NCBI GenBank assembly: GCA_034401795.1
Contig: CM067365.1
Coordinates: 8,104,343 to 8,168,342 of the forward strand
Source: Chaetoderma sp. LZ-2023a
Lineage: Eukaryota; Mollusca; Caudofoveata; Chaetodermatida; Chaetodermatidae
Direction: 5' to 3'
DNA: 64,000 bases
The first letter of the stretch is position 1, and each line of letters starts with the position of its first letter. Shown piece by piece: positions 1 through 9,552 of the stretch. Under the pieces are notes generated by a model, which worked only from the letters and a program-made list of their open reading frames with translations, was not told where the DNA came from and ran no database searches. The translations under genes were made by a program, and so were the position numbers.

Positions 1-1487
1 TATTCAAATATGCAAGTGCCATTATCTCAAAACCGATCACGCACCTAATCAGTTTAGCTTCTATACACCACCTTCCCATCGATGCTGTAGGCCAAGGGGC
101 ACCCTTATCGCGCTACACAAGCCCAAGAAGCCACCTTCCCCCCCCAGCCAATCTGCAGCCCTTTGTGCTACTTAACAGCATACAGAAAATCCTATACAAT
201 GTTACTCTATGCCGCATCCGAGACAAGATCGATGACTTCACCGGATCATGTCAAAGTGGCTTCAAACGTGGACGCAGCTGTGCAGATGTTCTATGGGCTC
301 AACACATGCTTGTGTCGGTGGTCATGTCCAAACACTAGGATTTCCACAAATGGGCCCGTGACATGTCACGAGCCTTCGACACAATTAAGCGCTCAATGAT
401 CCTAGATGGACTACGCCAGGCCAGTTGCAATGAAGATGAGCTATGACTACCGAGACTACTGCTTGCAGACACCAAACTGAGAGTACGAGTTGTCAGTGAA
501 GTCTGTCGAGTTGGAGACATCAATCGGCTCTATCCCCTGTGCTTGTAACCTGTTACCTGGCTGCTGCATTGAAATCCATGCTGGAAAATTCGACAAGACC
601 AAAGACCAAACCACCTCACCCCCCCCCCCCTGGGCATGCCACTAGCTATGGAATATGCCGACGATGTGAACTTTATAGACGAGGTAAAGAAATCCCTTGA
701 GGAACTTCTCCCAATAGCTGCAAGCAAACTAAAAATTGAGAATCTCTAAGAATGAATCCAAATCAGAGTTCACCCACATATACCTATCTACAAAGCATGA
801 AACTAAAGAAAATGATGATACACTTTGTGGCGAACCATGGTGGACAAGTAAAATCCTGGGCTCACTGCTTTGCAGTACTGCTGACATTGCTGCACGCTGC
901 ATCATACAGAACATAGCCATCCAGTCCTTCTGGAAGCTATGGATTCGTAGATCAAAGATGCCCTTGATAAAAAGACTACGTTTATACAATGCAACCTGCG
1001 CATCCTTGATGGTGTATAGCTGTAACAGTTGGGCAGCTCCAAAGGCAACTCTAGACAAACTCGATGCCTTCCACCGCAAACACCTATGCACCATCACTGG
1101 ACACCGATTGCCAGACAGCATAATTTCCAAGGATGCACTATACAAGATGTGCAATACGTCGCCGCTGTCTGTAAAAGTTGCCCAGCAAAGATGGTCCATG
1201 TTTGGCCATGTGCTAAGGATGCCAGAAAACACACCATCACAGAGAGCCTTGGAATTCGCCATACTCGGAGGCAGCAAATACAGAGCCAGGAGAGGATAAG
1301 CATGCTACGAGGTGACCTCAAGAAAGCCGGACTAAGTACACTCAAGTCAAGAATGGACCTGAGGAAGCTAAGGAGTTTGGCTGAGGCCAAGACACAGTGG
1401 GCAAAAGCGAAGAAGGACTGATAGCAGCTGTAGAATGTTTCTACTACTTAGGTAACAGCAGCAGAATACAGTAATCATACATACATG
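1..1487 (+). mobile_element. Non-LTR retrotransposon, broken 3' part
   Basis: Degraded reverse-transcriptase reading frames run on the plus strand from the left edge. Recognisable pieces, in order, are a D-M-S-R-A-F-D-T-I motif (about 358-395, RT palm motif A), Y-A-D-D-V (about 652-670, the catalytic YxDD box), and then a C-terminal region ending in W-S-M-F-G-H-V-L-R-M-P (about 1190-1225), which is typical of the tail of many non-LTR ORF2 proteins. Several frame changes and stops separate these parts. The 3' end is marked by a short ATACATACATG tract near 1480. The 5' end lies outside the window. A second, short copy of the same 3' end lies at 39463-39560. The clade cannot be fixed by eye. 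Confidence 0.85.
736..1421 (+). pseudogene. ORF2 C-terminal fragment of the non-LTR retrotransposon
   Basis: An open stretch of 187 codons (736-1299) covers the thumb and C-terminal region of a non-LTR reverse transcriptase; near 1299 the homologous frame shifts, and the tail continues in the frame that ends at 1421 (residues such as D-L-K-K-A-G-L and the charged end W-A-K-A-K-K-D). The protein is not expected to be functional: it has no intact palm domain in frame and a frameshift in its tail. Upstream, the palm domain is spread over two other frames. It is a relic, not a host gene. Confidence 0.75.
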
Positions 1488-2059
1488 AACTAACGTCTCT
1501 GTTGATAATCTAATGTTTTGGATCAGAGCCCATGATATTGGAGCAATGGATACTTCAGGTGCCCTTTATAGTGGTTCCTTCTTGGGGATGGCATGAGGGG
1601 GGTGGGAGCTTAAACTGGAATTCTTATTATACATCTTTTCACATATATAATCGTAAAAATAAGTGTATGGCCTCTTCTTCCATAATATCACTATGTATCT
1701 TTGGCCATGCTTCATTTTCCAAACTACTTCTCATTCGACCATTCTTCGGATGTTAGGGCTGGTCATAAGTTTTAAGAATGTTATATACTCACCTCTGTCA
1801 TGTGCTATAGCTTGTTCACTTTCTAAGAAAGTAACTGAGTAGCAAATTTTAACAAGACACAGTGGGCAAAAGTACTAGCTCCCTTTATGGGAGCTCAGGC
1901 TCCCTTTATGGGAGTGTATTGGTTGTTTTGTCTGCTGTTTTGTTGCTTTAGTGGGTAGACTATGTTCCTTATGCATATGTTTGAAATTTATTTGTCACTT
2001 GTGGTATTGTTTAGCTTCTTTCATTCTATACATCTAGATGACATTTATAACAGTTTGTT
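1488..2059. other. No gene seen; short direct repeat
   Basis: I see no coding signal here. A 19-bp direct repeat containing CTCCCTTTATGGGAG, itself an inverted repeat, occurs twice at about 1880-1917. An unsupported 74-codon open frame lies at 1532-1756. Confidence 0.5.
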
Positions 2060-2262
2060 TTAAACCCTTTAAACTTTGAATTTGTTCAAGAAAATTTCAC
2101 TTTACAGACCAAGAGAAGACCATTTTTTGAAAGTTTAGCACTGGAATGGCTTGCTCATTCCAGTGGTAAATTTTCAAAAATAGTCTTGTTAAATGGTCTG
2201 AAAATTGACATTTTCAAGACCTGAAGAAGGCGTTTTTGACTGATTTAAGTGTTAACGGTTAA
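2060..2262. mobile_element. Family A palindromic MITE, copy 1
   Basis: Ends are TTAAACCCTTTAAA on the left and GTTAACGGTTAA on the right. The two arms are inverted copies of each other (AAAGTTTAGCACTGGAATG against CATTCCAGTGGTAAATTTTC) meeting at a central pair of GGCTTGC/CATTCCAG segments. The element is more diverged than most copies in the window. Confidence 0.6.
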
Positions 2263-2713
2263 GCATGATAAACTACCATGAGCTTAAATATACAAACTTG
2301 ATACTTTGTGTATTTTCTAGTATTTCACAGTATTTTCCGGTATTTCCCAGTATTTCCCACTGCCCTATAGTAGTATTTCCAGGGAAAGTTTCAACCCTGT
2401 CAAAAATCATTTTAAGGCAGCAACTCTCTTTGAGGGGACTCTCAAAGGATGCTAGATAGCTGTCATGTTTTCACTCAACCAAAATCTGAAGGCGACAATG
2501 TATGGTAGTTAGCATTGCTCTCATCCATTCCCTTTGGCACTGAAGGTCGGTATGTGAATTTAGATTTCTAAAGAATTACTGGCTACATCCAAATTAAAGG
2601 TGATTCCTCAATAAGTAACTTTGGAAATATACAAAGTTTGAAAGTTTGGAGTTGATCTGAGCCAAACTGTAGGAGGAAATGTCATCTAAAAATTGCTATG
2701 GAGAATACTTAAC

Positions 2714-3193
2714 TTAAAGGGAATCACCAGACCCCCTATACTACTTTATATAAAATTAATCTAGAGGCCGTAACATTTTTAAAGACATAATTATAAGCTC
2801 TGTGCTCAAATTAGAAGTAGATCTATTTGTTAGTTAAATATGTGAAACGTTAGCCAAATTTCTATTAGAGAATTAGGTTATGACATCATAGGTTGAATGT
2901 TTTTCTCGCTGTCATTCAACAGCGCTATTACAATAATGTTGCGAATTGCGTTTTATCAGGGGTTTCTCTCCAGTGTTATCGTGGTCTTTTTCGGACGGGA
3001 TTCAACCTATGACGTCATAGGTTGAATTAACTCGCAGAAAATTAGAGCAACATAGAGCTTTTTAACGTAATTTTAATCGGATTTATAATTAAATGTAACA
3101 GGAAATTCTTACACAGTAGCTTAAATATGGGCTCTACAATAGAACTACGTGATTTGTGTACTATATGGTGACCCTTCTTGTGTTCCCCTTTAA
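2714..3193. mobile_element. TTAA-flanked non-autonomous element (AGGGAACAC ends)
   Basis: The left end reads TTAAAGGGAATCACCAG and the right end is its near inverse, TGTTCCCCTTTAA. The interior has no open frame. The same terminal and internal sequence occurs in a 959-bp relative at 53487-54445, which proves this is a dispersed family. TTAA at both borders is compatible with a piggyBac-like target site, but no transposase is present. It contains a 26-bp perfect palindrome at 3001-3026. Confidence 0.65.
3001..3026. repeat. Perfect 26-bp palindrome centred on TGACGTCA
   Basis: Thirteen bases starting TTCAACCTATGAC are followed directly by their exact reverse complement. The centre is the consensus cyclic-AMP response element TGACGTCA. 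A related half (CATAGGTTGAAT) is repeated at about 2886-2899 in the same element. Confidence 0.8.
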
Positions 3194-3383
3194 GCGTAAT
3201 AAGAATAGAAAAAATTAGATTTGTTAAGAAAACAATAGTCTATGTAATACTAAGACTTGTTAAGTTGAACTTCAGCAGCTGTTAATGGCTTTCTCCAGGG
3301 TTTATTCGCATGCACGCACGCACACACATTCTTGTCTATGATCACTAGCAATACTCCAGTACAGTTACGATGTATATTTTCAG

Positions 3384-3606
3384 GCGTCGACATGTGAAGT
3401 TATGTTGATTCGGTCGGCGCGGCGCTATGATTACGATACTAGAAGTATTATCATGGCCAACAATATGCCCTTGACTCTGGAGATTATGAAAGGACTGGGT
3501 ATGGGTGTGTACGCTGATCTGATGTTTGAGTTCTGTCATCGACTCACGGGGATAGGACTCGATAATGCTGAATTTGCCCTTCTCACAGCCATCAGTATAT
3601 TCTCAG
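3384..3606 (+). CDS. EcR: EcR-like nuclear receptor, penultimate coding exon (ligand-binding domain)
   Basis: This exon encodes 74 codons plus one base of the middle of a nuclear-receptor ligand-binding domain, and it matches the ecdysone-receptor type. Visible signatures are S-A-R-R-Y-D (helix 5), S-I-I-M-A-N-N (the beta turn), and D-N-A-E-F-A-L-L-T-A-I (helices 8-9), all in the expected order and spacing. The acceptor is TGTATATTTTCAG at 3371-3383 and the donor is G/GTAGTA at 3606-3607. Translation starts in phase 0 with A-S-T-C-E-V-M, and the ATG at 3402 is an internal methionine, not a start. Exons for the DNA-binding domain and LBD helices 1-4 must lie left of the window. The protein is a nuclear ligand-dependent transcription factor that normally pairs with RXR. 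An LXR/FXR-type NR1H relative is the main alternative. Confidence 0.9.
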
Positions 3607-3689
3607 GTAGTATTTAAAAATATGTGATGTGTCACAATTTCATAGATACTCTCGCGAGGCTTGTGCAATAATTATTGCTTTGACTGATC

Positions 3690-4020
3690 TCGATCGATAA
3701 TTTAAGAATAATCGTGATTTCTCGATTAATCAACAAGTTACCCAGATATAGGCCCAATAACAAATGCATGTCAATGATGAAAGCTGTATTATGGTGATTA
3801 TAAATGTCCATTTGCAGGCCGATAGAAGAGTATTTTTGAAAATGTATCGCTGGAATTCCTGGCTCGATACTCGAAACAAAATGTTGGTTTTGACAAATTT
3901 TAAGCACTAAATTCATGATTAATCGATTATTAAATTTTTATATAGATTCACGATTTAAAAAATAATCAAAATTTTCGATTTCGATTGTAATCACGCAAGC
4001 CGAACTCTTGCCCTGTAAGT
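3690..4020. repeat. Composite repeat with ATTAATCG-rich ends around a family A core
   Basis: The segment runs from TTAAGAATAATCGTGATT to TCACGCAAGCCGAACTCTTG. The same order of blocks, with a family A palindrome half in the middle, is found at 7700-8125. The ends resemble the ends of the hAT-like element at 22135-23733 (GATTAATCGTG, ATAATC, CGTGCAA), so this may be a decayed relative. Confidence 0.5.
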
Positions 4021-4400
4021 GGGTCATTGTGATTGGGTCTGTCCGTCTGCATCTGGGTCTGTCTGTGTGGCCAGAGCAGTGGATAAAAAAAACCTGCGGA
4101 TCTGATTTGGCTCCAATTTTCTTAACGCAATGAATGAATTTGGCGTGCAAGAAGATTTGCAGACTGTGGCCGTATTTCGGATAAAAGAACCCAGATCCAG
4201 ATCGGATGAAATTTTGCATTTGTGGATATCTTGCAAACTACTGGTCTGATTTGACTCAAATTTTAACACAGGATAAAATGTGACCATCCACCAGGATTCC
4301 ACAACTTTGGGCATGATTCGAAAAAATCTATAAAATCGGGGGGAAAAAATCGTTTTCTGAATAAAATCTGGAATATCTGAAAAATAAAATTGTTTAAATA

Positions 4401-4526
4401 AGCAGAGCTTAGCTAGAAATGGGCAGAGCTTAGCTAGAAATGGGTGGAGCTTAGCTAGAAATGGGCAGAGCTTAGCTAGAAATGGGCGGAGCTTAGCTAG
4501 AAATGGGTGGAGCTTAGCTAGAACTG
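4401..4526. repeat. 21-bp tandem repeat, six copies
   Basis: The unit is AGCTTAGCTAGAAATGGGYR plus one base, repeated six times with only GCAGAGC/GGTGGAGC/GGCGGAGC variation. The unit is the same phrase that forms one end region of every family B element (GGTGGAGCTTAGCTAG...GGGCGGGGC), so the tandem appears to have arisen from a family B end. Confidence 0.85.
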
Positions 4527-4544
4527 GATCTCCCCCCCCCCCTA

Positions 4545-4786
4545 TTAACCCTTTAACACTTGAATTTGTTCAAGAAACCTTCAATTTTATCATAGAAATG
4601 GTCCATTTGCACACCAAGACAAGACTATTTTTGAAAATTTACCAATGGAATGACTGGGTCGGTTATCGAGCCAGTCATTCCAGTGGTAAATCTTGAAAAA
4701 TTGTCTTCTCTTGGTCTACAAATGGACATTTCTCAAGGGCACTGCTGAAGCCATTTTGTTGGCTGATATGAGTGTTAAAGGCTTAA
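4545..4786. mobile_element. Family A palindromic MITE, copy 2
   Basis: It begins TTAACCCTTTAACACT and ends GTGTTAAAGGCTTAA. Long arms (CCATTTGCACACCAAGACAA / TTGGTCTACAAATGGACATT and ACCAATGGAATGACTGG / CCAGTCATTCCAGTGGT) fold onto each other around the centre CGGTTATCGAG. The TTAA-CCC start is typical of piggyBac-like termini; that assignment is inference. Confidence 0.75.
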
Positions 4787-5030
4787 ATAGTTAATGTTTG
4801 AAGACTGAAGAAGAAAGGAGAAAGTGTATTTGTGGAAAGAGCGTCACAGACATCTATATTGCTATTTTCGACAATATTGTAACTTTCAAAATTAAGTCCA
4901 CTTGCCATATGAAAATGAATGGAATATATTGATCTGAGATTTCAGAGTTTTGGATATTGATCATTTATGCAACTTATGTCAACCTTAGACTCACGGCTAG
5001 TGGCTAAATTAGTCGTTAACCATTCAACCC

Positions 5031-5355
5031 TTTAAATGTACATATTCACAGCAAAATGACTGAAAATAAAATTGTTTAAATTGTGTACTTTTAGATGCTT
5101 AAATAAATCATAGCATATGATGATTTCTTTCCGTACTAATTATTATAATTTTTTTAATTGTGAAGTTGAATTAGGGACTCATGTCTAATTCAATTTCAGA
5201 ACTTAAAAAACTGTATTAATTTGCATGGAATGAAATCATCATATGTTAAGATTTATTTAGTTTCTTTACATCCAGGCCCACAATTTAAGCATCTAAAAGT
5301 ATGCAATTCTGACAATTTAATTTTCAAACATTTTGCTGTGAATATGCACCGTTAA
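5031..5355. mobile_element. Family D MITE, copy 1
   Basis: Terminal inverted repeats carry GTACATATTCACAGCAAAATG on the left and its inverse CATTTTGCTGTGAATATGCAC on the right, with TTTAA/TTAA at the borders. Further arms (TTTTAGATGCTTAAA / TTTAAGCATCTAAAA) make most of it palindromic. Related copies lie at 13878-14130 and 61124-61383. Confidence 0.75.
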
Positions 5356-5359
5356 CGTC

Positions 5360-5632
5360 AAAATTTGGACAAGAAAATCTAAATTTGGTTATTGAATGTT
5401 CATTTGCAGGCCAAAAGAATACTTTTTAGGAAATGTCTATGTTCTATGTGAGCGATACAGGCCCCTTGGATTTCTTATTCTAAAATTTACCACTGGAATG
5501 ACTGGTTCAATCATCGAACCAGTCATTCCGGTGGTAAAACCTCTTAAAAAGTCTTTTATTGGCCTGCAAATGGACATTCCTCAAGACCACTGTAAATGCG
5601 GGTTTTCACTGGCTTGATCATTAAAGGATTAA
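5360..5632. mobile_element. Family A palindromic MITE, copy 3, with an inserted family F tail
   Basis: Arms GTTCATTTGCAGGCCAAAAG and GGCCTGCAAATGGACATTC face each other around ACCACTGGAATGACTGG. Inside the left arm lies TGAGCGATACAGGCCCCTTGG, the terminal phrase of family F repeats (also near 7675, 13803 and 15642), suggesting an insertion or a template switch. Confidence 0.6.
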
Positions 5633-5869
5633 CCCTTTAACACTCATATCAGCCGAAAACAGTTTCAGCAAAGGTCTTGAGAATTGTTCATTTACTGACC
5701 AAAAGAGGAGTATTTTTTTTAATTTATCCCTGGATTGGCTGGCTCGATAACAAAGCCAGTTATTCCAGTGTTAAATTTTGAAAAATAGTCTCCTCTGGTG
5801 GTCTGCAAATGGACATTTTCTTTGAGCAAATTTAATTTTCGTGGACAAATTTGAGGATTAAAGCGTTAA
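5629..5869. mobile_element. Family A palindromic MITE, copy 4
   Basis: It starts TTAACCCTTTAACACTCAT and ends ATTAAAGCGTTAA, directly adjoining copy 3 so that the two share a TTAA. The core is GGCTCGATAACAAAGCC flanked by inverted arms. Confidence 0.75.
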
Positions 5870-5879
5870 GAGAGAGAAA

Positions 5880-5955
5880 ACTACTTTTGAAAATGTATCG
5901 CTAGAATGACTCAATTCTCCAGCTAGTCATTCCAGCGATACATTTTCAAAAACAG
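5880..5955. mobile_element. Family A hairpin core just upstream of a splice acceptor
   Basis: The arms CTTTTGAAAATGTATCGCT and AGCGATACATTTTCAAAAAC form a roughly 75-base hairpin (subfamily with TGTATCGC). It ends 32 bases before the first base of the last EcR-like exon, within the zone where branch point and polypyrimidine tract are normally found. Confidence 0.75.
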
Positions 5956-5987
5956 ATTTATGAATAACATGTTGCTTTCATTTGCAG

Positions 5988-6253
5988 AACGACCGGGGCT
6001 TCGTGAACCAAATCGTGTAGAAAAGGTCCAGGAACTCTATATTACAGCCCTTAGTGAATACGAATGCATCAAACGACTAAAGGGAGGTACAATGGTCGGC
6101 AAATTGTTATGGAAACTAACAGATTTGCGTACAATTAACGTAGAACACTCAAAGATGATACTACGAGTTCAGGTGGACAAGACCTCTTTGCCGCCGTTAT
6201 TGCAGGAGATATTTAGTTTAAATGAACAAGAAACGGCTAGTTCCAATCGCTAA
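5988..6253 (+). CDS. EcR: EcR-like nuclear receptor, last coding exon (LBD helices 10-12, AF-2)
   Basis: This exon supplies 87 full codons and a stop (TAA, 6251-6253), finishing the ligand-binding domain. After R-P-G-L come helix 10/11 sequence (V-Q-E-L-Y-I-T-A-L), then L-L-W-K-L-T-D-L-R-T-I, which corresponds to the dimerisation helix of EcR proteins (L-T-E-L-R-T-L in insects), and finally L-P-P-L-L-Q-E-I-F, an intact AF-2 helix 12 of the LLxEIF type that recruits coactivators. The two exons together give 162 residues. The tail after AF-2 is only about ten residues, as in many short EcR isoforms. The phase-1 join to the previous exon is exact. Ligand preference cannot be read from sequence alone. 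Confidence 0.9.
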
Positions 6254-6400
6254 ACGTATGGTAGTGCTCAAATGTGTTTTTAATTAATATATAAATTAAA
6301 ATAAGGAATAATTTATTTTATATATGTTTATTTCCTTAATGGAAAAGGCATAATATATAGGATGGTATACTATAGTGAAATTAAAGACAAAGATGAATTT
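6254..6400 (+). other. Probable 3' UTR of the EcR-like gene
   Basis: After the stop codon lies AT-rich unique sequence. A variant polyadenylation hexamer ATTAAA is at 6380-6385; no AATAAA is present close by. The end of the transcript is therefore inferred. Confidence 0.45.
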
Positions 6401-6536
6401 CCTGGTGCTATATTGTCTCAAATTTGTTCGTTTCGATGGCTTGTGGAGTGACAGGGTACCAGGATTGAAAGAACAATTTGATCATCATATGGTCTACGCT
6501 TGCGCATTATTGATATCAGTGATCACGATCGATTAT

Positions 6537-7709
6537 TAGCTCACCTGGCCTAAAAGGCCAAACAAAACCGGACCATCTTGGATTTTGGCCAATTTTTAGA
6601 AACCTCTAAAAATCTTCTGCAAAACTGTTTGAGAGATCGATTCAGAACTCATGAAATATCATCTATGGCAAGAGCTGAACCAAGTTTGTTCAAGGGAACT
6701 TGATTGGCTAAATAGTTCAGCATCCATCTTGAATGAGCTAGTTTTCGTGAGATGGCCGCCGATATCGCAGATATAATTAGGGATGACTAAGTGCCATTAA
6801 AGTTTGTTTAAGGGAAGTTGATCCATCAAAAAACATATTCAGCATGGACCAATTAAAATGTAGCTTGTTTGGCGGCCATATTGGATTTTTTAATTTTGAT
6901 GGATATTGAGGTCGAAATTGGTTTTATACATTTTTTTGGGTATTCCGATTTCAAATTTACCATTTTCGAAACTGTCAGATAAATGGTTTGTCGGCCAACT
7001 TGGATCATTTTCCCGCCAAAAGTGCCCATACTAAAGCAATGGGCAGTTTAAAATGTCGTCTTCTCGAGAAGCACTGGACCGATTTAGGGTTCAAGGTACA
7101 TTTAGCAGGAAGCATTCTTAAGGCATAGAGATATATGTTTGTTAAAACAAAGCCGATCGGCCATTTTGGCCGGCACCCATCTTGGATTTTGGCCAATTTT
7201 TTTAAATGTCTAAAAATCTCCGAAACCGTTTGGGGGATTGATTTCAAACTCATGAAATATCAGTTCGGTTAAGAGCTGAACCAAGTTTGTTCAAGGGAAC
7301 TTGATTTCCCCAAATGTTTCGACGGCCATTTTGGATGACCTCGTTTTCGCGAAAACAACTTCTCCAGAACCGCTGAATGGGTTGGGACAAAATTTGGGAG
7401 ATATGATTAGGGACTAAGGGCCATTAGAGTTTGTTCCATGGAGATATGTCAAAACAACATGCCCGCCATGAATCAATCAAAATTTAGCTTTTTTGGTGGA
7501 CATCTAGTATTTTCTGCAAATTTCTGAGAAAATCATAAAAGACAACTTATTAACCACTAGGCCAATTTTAGTAAAACTTGGCTAAACTTTCTTCACAGAA
7601 ATTTGATTGGTAAATCTTTCCAGGGGTCATCTCGTTTTCTTCGGTTGTTCCAGTTGCCAATAATTGCAAGTGACCGATACGGGCCCCTCGGGCCTCTTGT
7701 TTAAGAATA
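6537..7709 (+). repeat. Family F modular repeat, copy 1
   Basis: It starts AGCTCACCTGGCC (half of a terminal hairpin) and ends at GTGACCGATACGGGCCCCTC GGGCCTCTTGTTT. Inside are several modules of about 300 bp, each with phrases such as GAACCAAGTTTGTTCAAGGG, CGGCCATCTTGGAT and TGATTAGGGAC. No coding capacity is visible. Related blocks are at 10788-12600, 13612-13850, 14200-15670, 20340-21540 (inverse) and 32585-34330. Confidence 0.75.
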
Positions 7710-8125
7710 ATCATGATTACTCTATTAATCAGCCTGCAAAAGCATCTCAATGACTAAAGCTGCAATGGTGTTTAGAAATGTGCATTCGCAGGCCAAGAGA
7801 AAACTGTTTTTGAGAATGTATCGCTGGAATGCCTGGCTCAATTCTCGAGCCAGTCATTCCAGTGATACATTTTCAAAAACAGTATTTTGTTGGCCTCCGA
7901 GTGGACATAAATTCATTGAGAAAAATATTACTCTTCTTGACCTATCGTATTAAAGAATAAATTAAAAGGTAAATTTCGAAACATTTACGCAGTAGATATT
8001 TGTAACGATTTTTAAATTATTTAATCTTTGATCATATAAATTCATGATTTAAAAAATAATCCCGATTTTTTATTTATTTAATCATGTAATCGTGCAAGGC
8101 TAATCTTGTCCTGTTACTGGTAATA
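7700..8125. repeat. Composite repeat (second copy) with family A core
   Basis: The order of blocks is the same as at 3690-4020: TTAAGAATAATCATGATT, then a family A core (GGAATGCCTGGCTC / GAGCCAGTCATTCC, 7828-7860), then CATGATTTAAAAAATAATC and TAATCGTGCAAGGC. The pair shows the composite was copied as a unit. Confidence 0.55.
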
Positions 8126-8242
8126 CATTCATCCGTACAAAAGTGCTATTAACTTGTATATTACATAAGTGCAACGTCTTTGAGACATGGTACGTGTCTC
8201 TATTGTCATGGGCTTCAATTATATCATCAATTTACAAATTTA

Positions 8243-8872
8243 ATTATGGATGGCATGTGATCAATCTATAAATTATGAATGTCATGTGATCAATCTAGAG
8301 TTTATGAATGTCATGTGATCAATCTATAGGTTGTGAATGTCATGTGATCAGTCTACAGATTATGAATGTCATGTGATCAGTCTACAGATTATGAATGTCA
8401 TGTGATCAGTCTACAGATTATGAATGTCATGTGATCAGTCTACAGATTATGAATGTCATGTGATCAGTCTACAGATTATGAATGTTATATGATCAGTCTA
8501 CAGATTACGATTGTCATTTGATCAATCGACAGATAATGAATCATTTGATCAATCGATAGATAATGAATGTCATGTGATCAATCTACAGATTGTGAATGTC
8601 ATGTGATCAATCTACAGATAATGGATGTCGTGTGATGAATCTACAGATTATGGTTGTCATGTGATCAATCTACAGATAATGAATGTCATGTGATCAATCT
8701 ACACATAATGAATGTCATGTGAGCCATCTACAGATAAAGGATATGTGATCAATCTACAGATAATGAATGTCATGTGATCAATCTACAGATTATGATTGTC
8801 ATGTGCTAAATCTAGAGGTTAAGTATTTCGTGTGCTCAATATACAGATTACCGGGATGAATGTCATGTGATG
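8243..8872. repeat. 29-bp satellite array, about 22 units
   Basis: The unit reads GATCARTCTACAGATTATGA followed by ATGTCATGT. Units between 8340 and 8490 are almost identical, while those at both ends are diverged and contain small deletions, the usual pattern of unequal exchange in the middle of an array. There are no unique spacers between units. Confidence 0.9.
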
Positions 8873-8999
8873 ATGAAAAGCTAATATTCAGTTATAATAT
8901 GTGCAATTATAGTAACTACTTACGGTATTTGCATTGAAGTTATCATATAATTTCAACTGAAACATATGACTGCTGTCTGTTTTCCTTTTGGACGAATTC

Positions 9000-9411
9000 A
9001 TCTTTCCAGAGTATCCATCTATCAATCTGACATCATATGACGTCATAATCAGCTAAGTGGCGTCTTGGATGATGTCATAATCATTACATCATAAATGATT
9101 CTATTTCGCCCATCGTTAACTCTTCATAGTCTGACATGTTTTACGAATTGTATGGCTCTATTTAATAAACATGCTGTTTAATATTTTGAAACTGATTTGA
9201 CTGGCTGCTGTTGCTGTCATAGGCAGTATAGAGGCAGGAACAGCGCCCAGTCAAATTAGGTCCAAAATATTCAATAGCGTACCTGTATATTTTTCTGGAA
9301 ATTGATAGTAAGACAGTTCAGAGATCGATCGATCGATCGATCCCAACACGAGCGAGGTGTGGGTGGAGCTTAGCTATAGAGGGGCGGGGCATGGCTAAAA
9401 ATGGAAAGGTC
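9000..9411. mobile_element. Family B MITE, copy 1
   Basis: Borders are CTTTCCAGAGTATCC on the left and ATGGAAAGGTCC on the right. In between are TGACGTCATAATCA, a TTTAATAAACATGCTG block, the central hairpin (TTTGAAACTGATTTGACTGG / CCAGTCAAATTAGGTCC), a GATCGATC run and GGGTGGAGCTTAGCTA. The same order of blocks is kept in all family B copies. No protein is encoded. Confidence 0.8.
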
Positions 9412-9552
9412 CATTCATTCTCGTTGTGGGAAAAGAGAAGGATACATTTCTACCCATATCTAGCTACGCTTCACCACCCTTTCACATATATTGGAAGCGA
9501 TTTGAAACATTAAGCTGAATTCCCAAAATCTAAATCTTACGGTAGCTATACA

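Larger units (their letters stand above)
3607..5987 (+). other. Intron of the EcR-like gene, filled with MITEs
   Basis: The 2381-bp phase-1 intron joins the exon ending ...F-S-(g) to the exon starting (aa)-R-P-G-L, restoring S-E-R-P-G-L. Donor GTAGTA and acceptor TTTCATTTGCAG are both good. The intron contains a composite repeat, a 21-bp tandem repeat, at least four family A palindromes and one family D element; almost nothing in it is unique sequence. Confidence 0.9.

Noticed and set aside
3402-3617. Stand-alone 71-codon protein starting at ATG 3402
   Set aside because: It is the interior of an EcR exon that begins at 3384 and ends at the donor at 3606; the last residues come from the intron.
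5880-5955. A microRNA precursor in the EcR intron
   Set aside because: The hairpin is a copy of a dispersed MITE; without small-RNA data a miRNA call is not justified.
5629-5990. Family A supplying the EcR splice acceptor (its arms contain CATTTGCAG)
   Set aside because: The acceptor TTTCATTTGCAG resembles the MITE phrase, but flanking bases do not continue into MITE sequence and the exon is conserved receptor sequence.
8243-8872. Possible CRISPR array from 29-bp repeated units
   Set aside because: Units are directly adjacent with no spacers and they vary like a satellite; the window is eukaryotic.
9323-9342. GATC run as a regulatory site
   Set aside because: It is a standard part of family B with small length variation.
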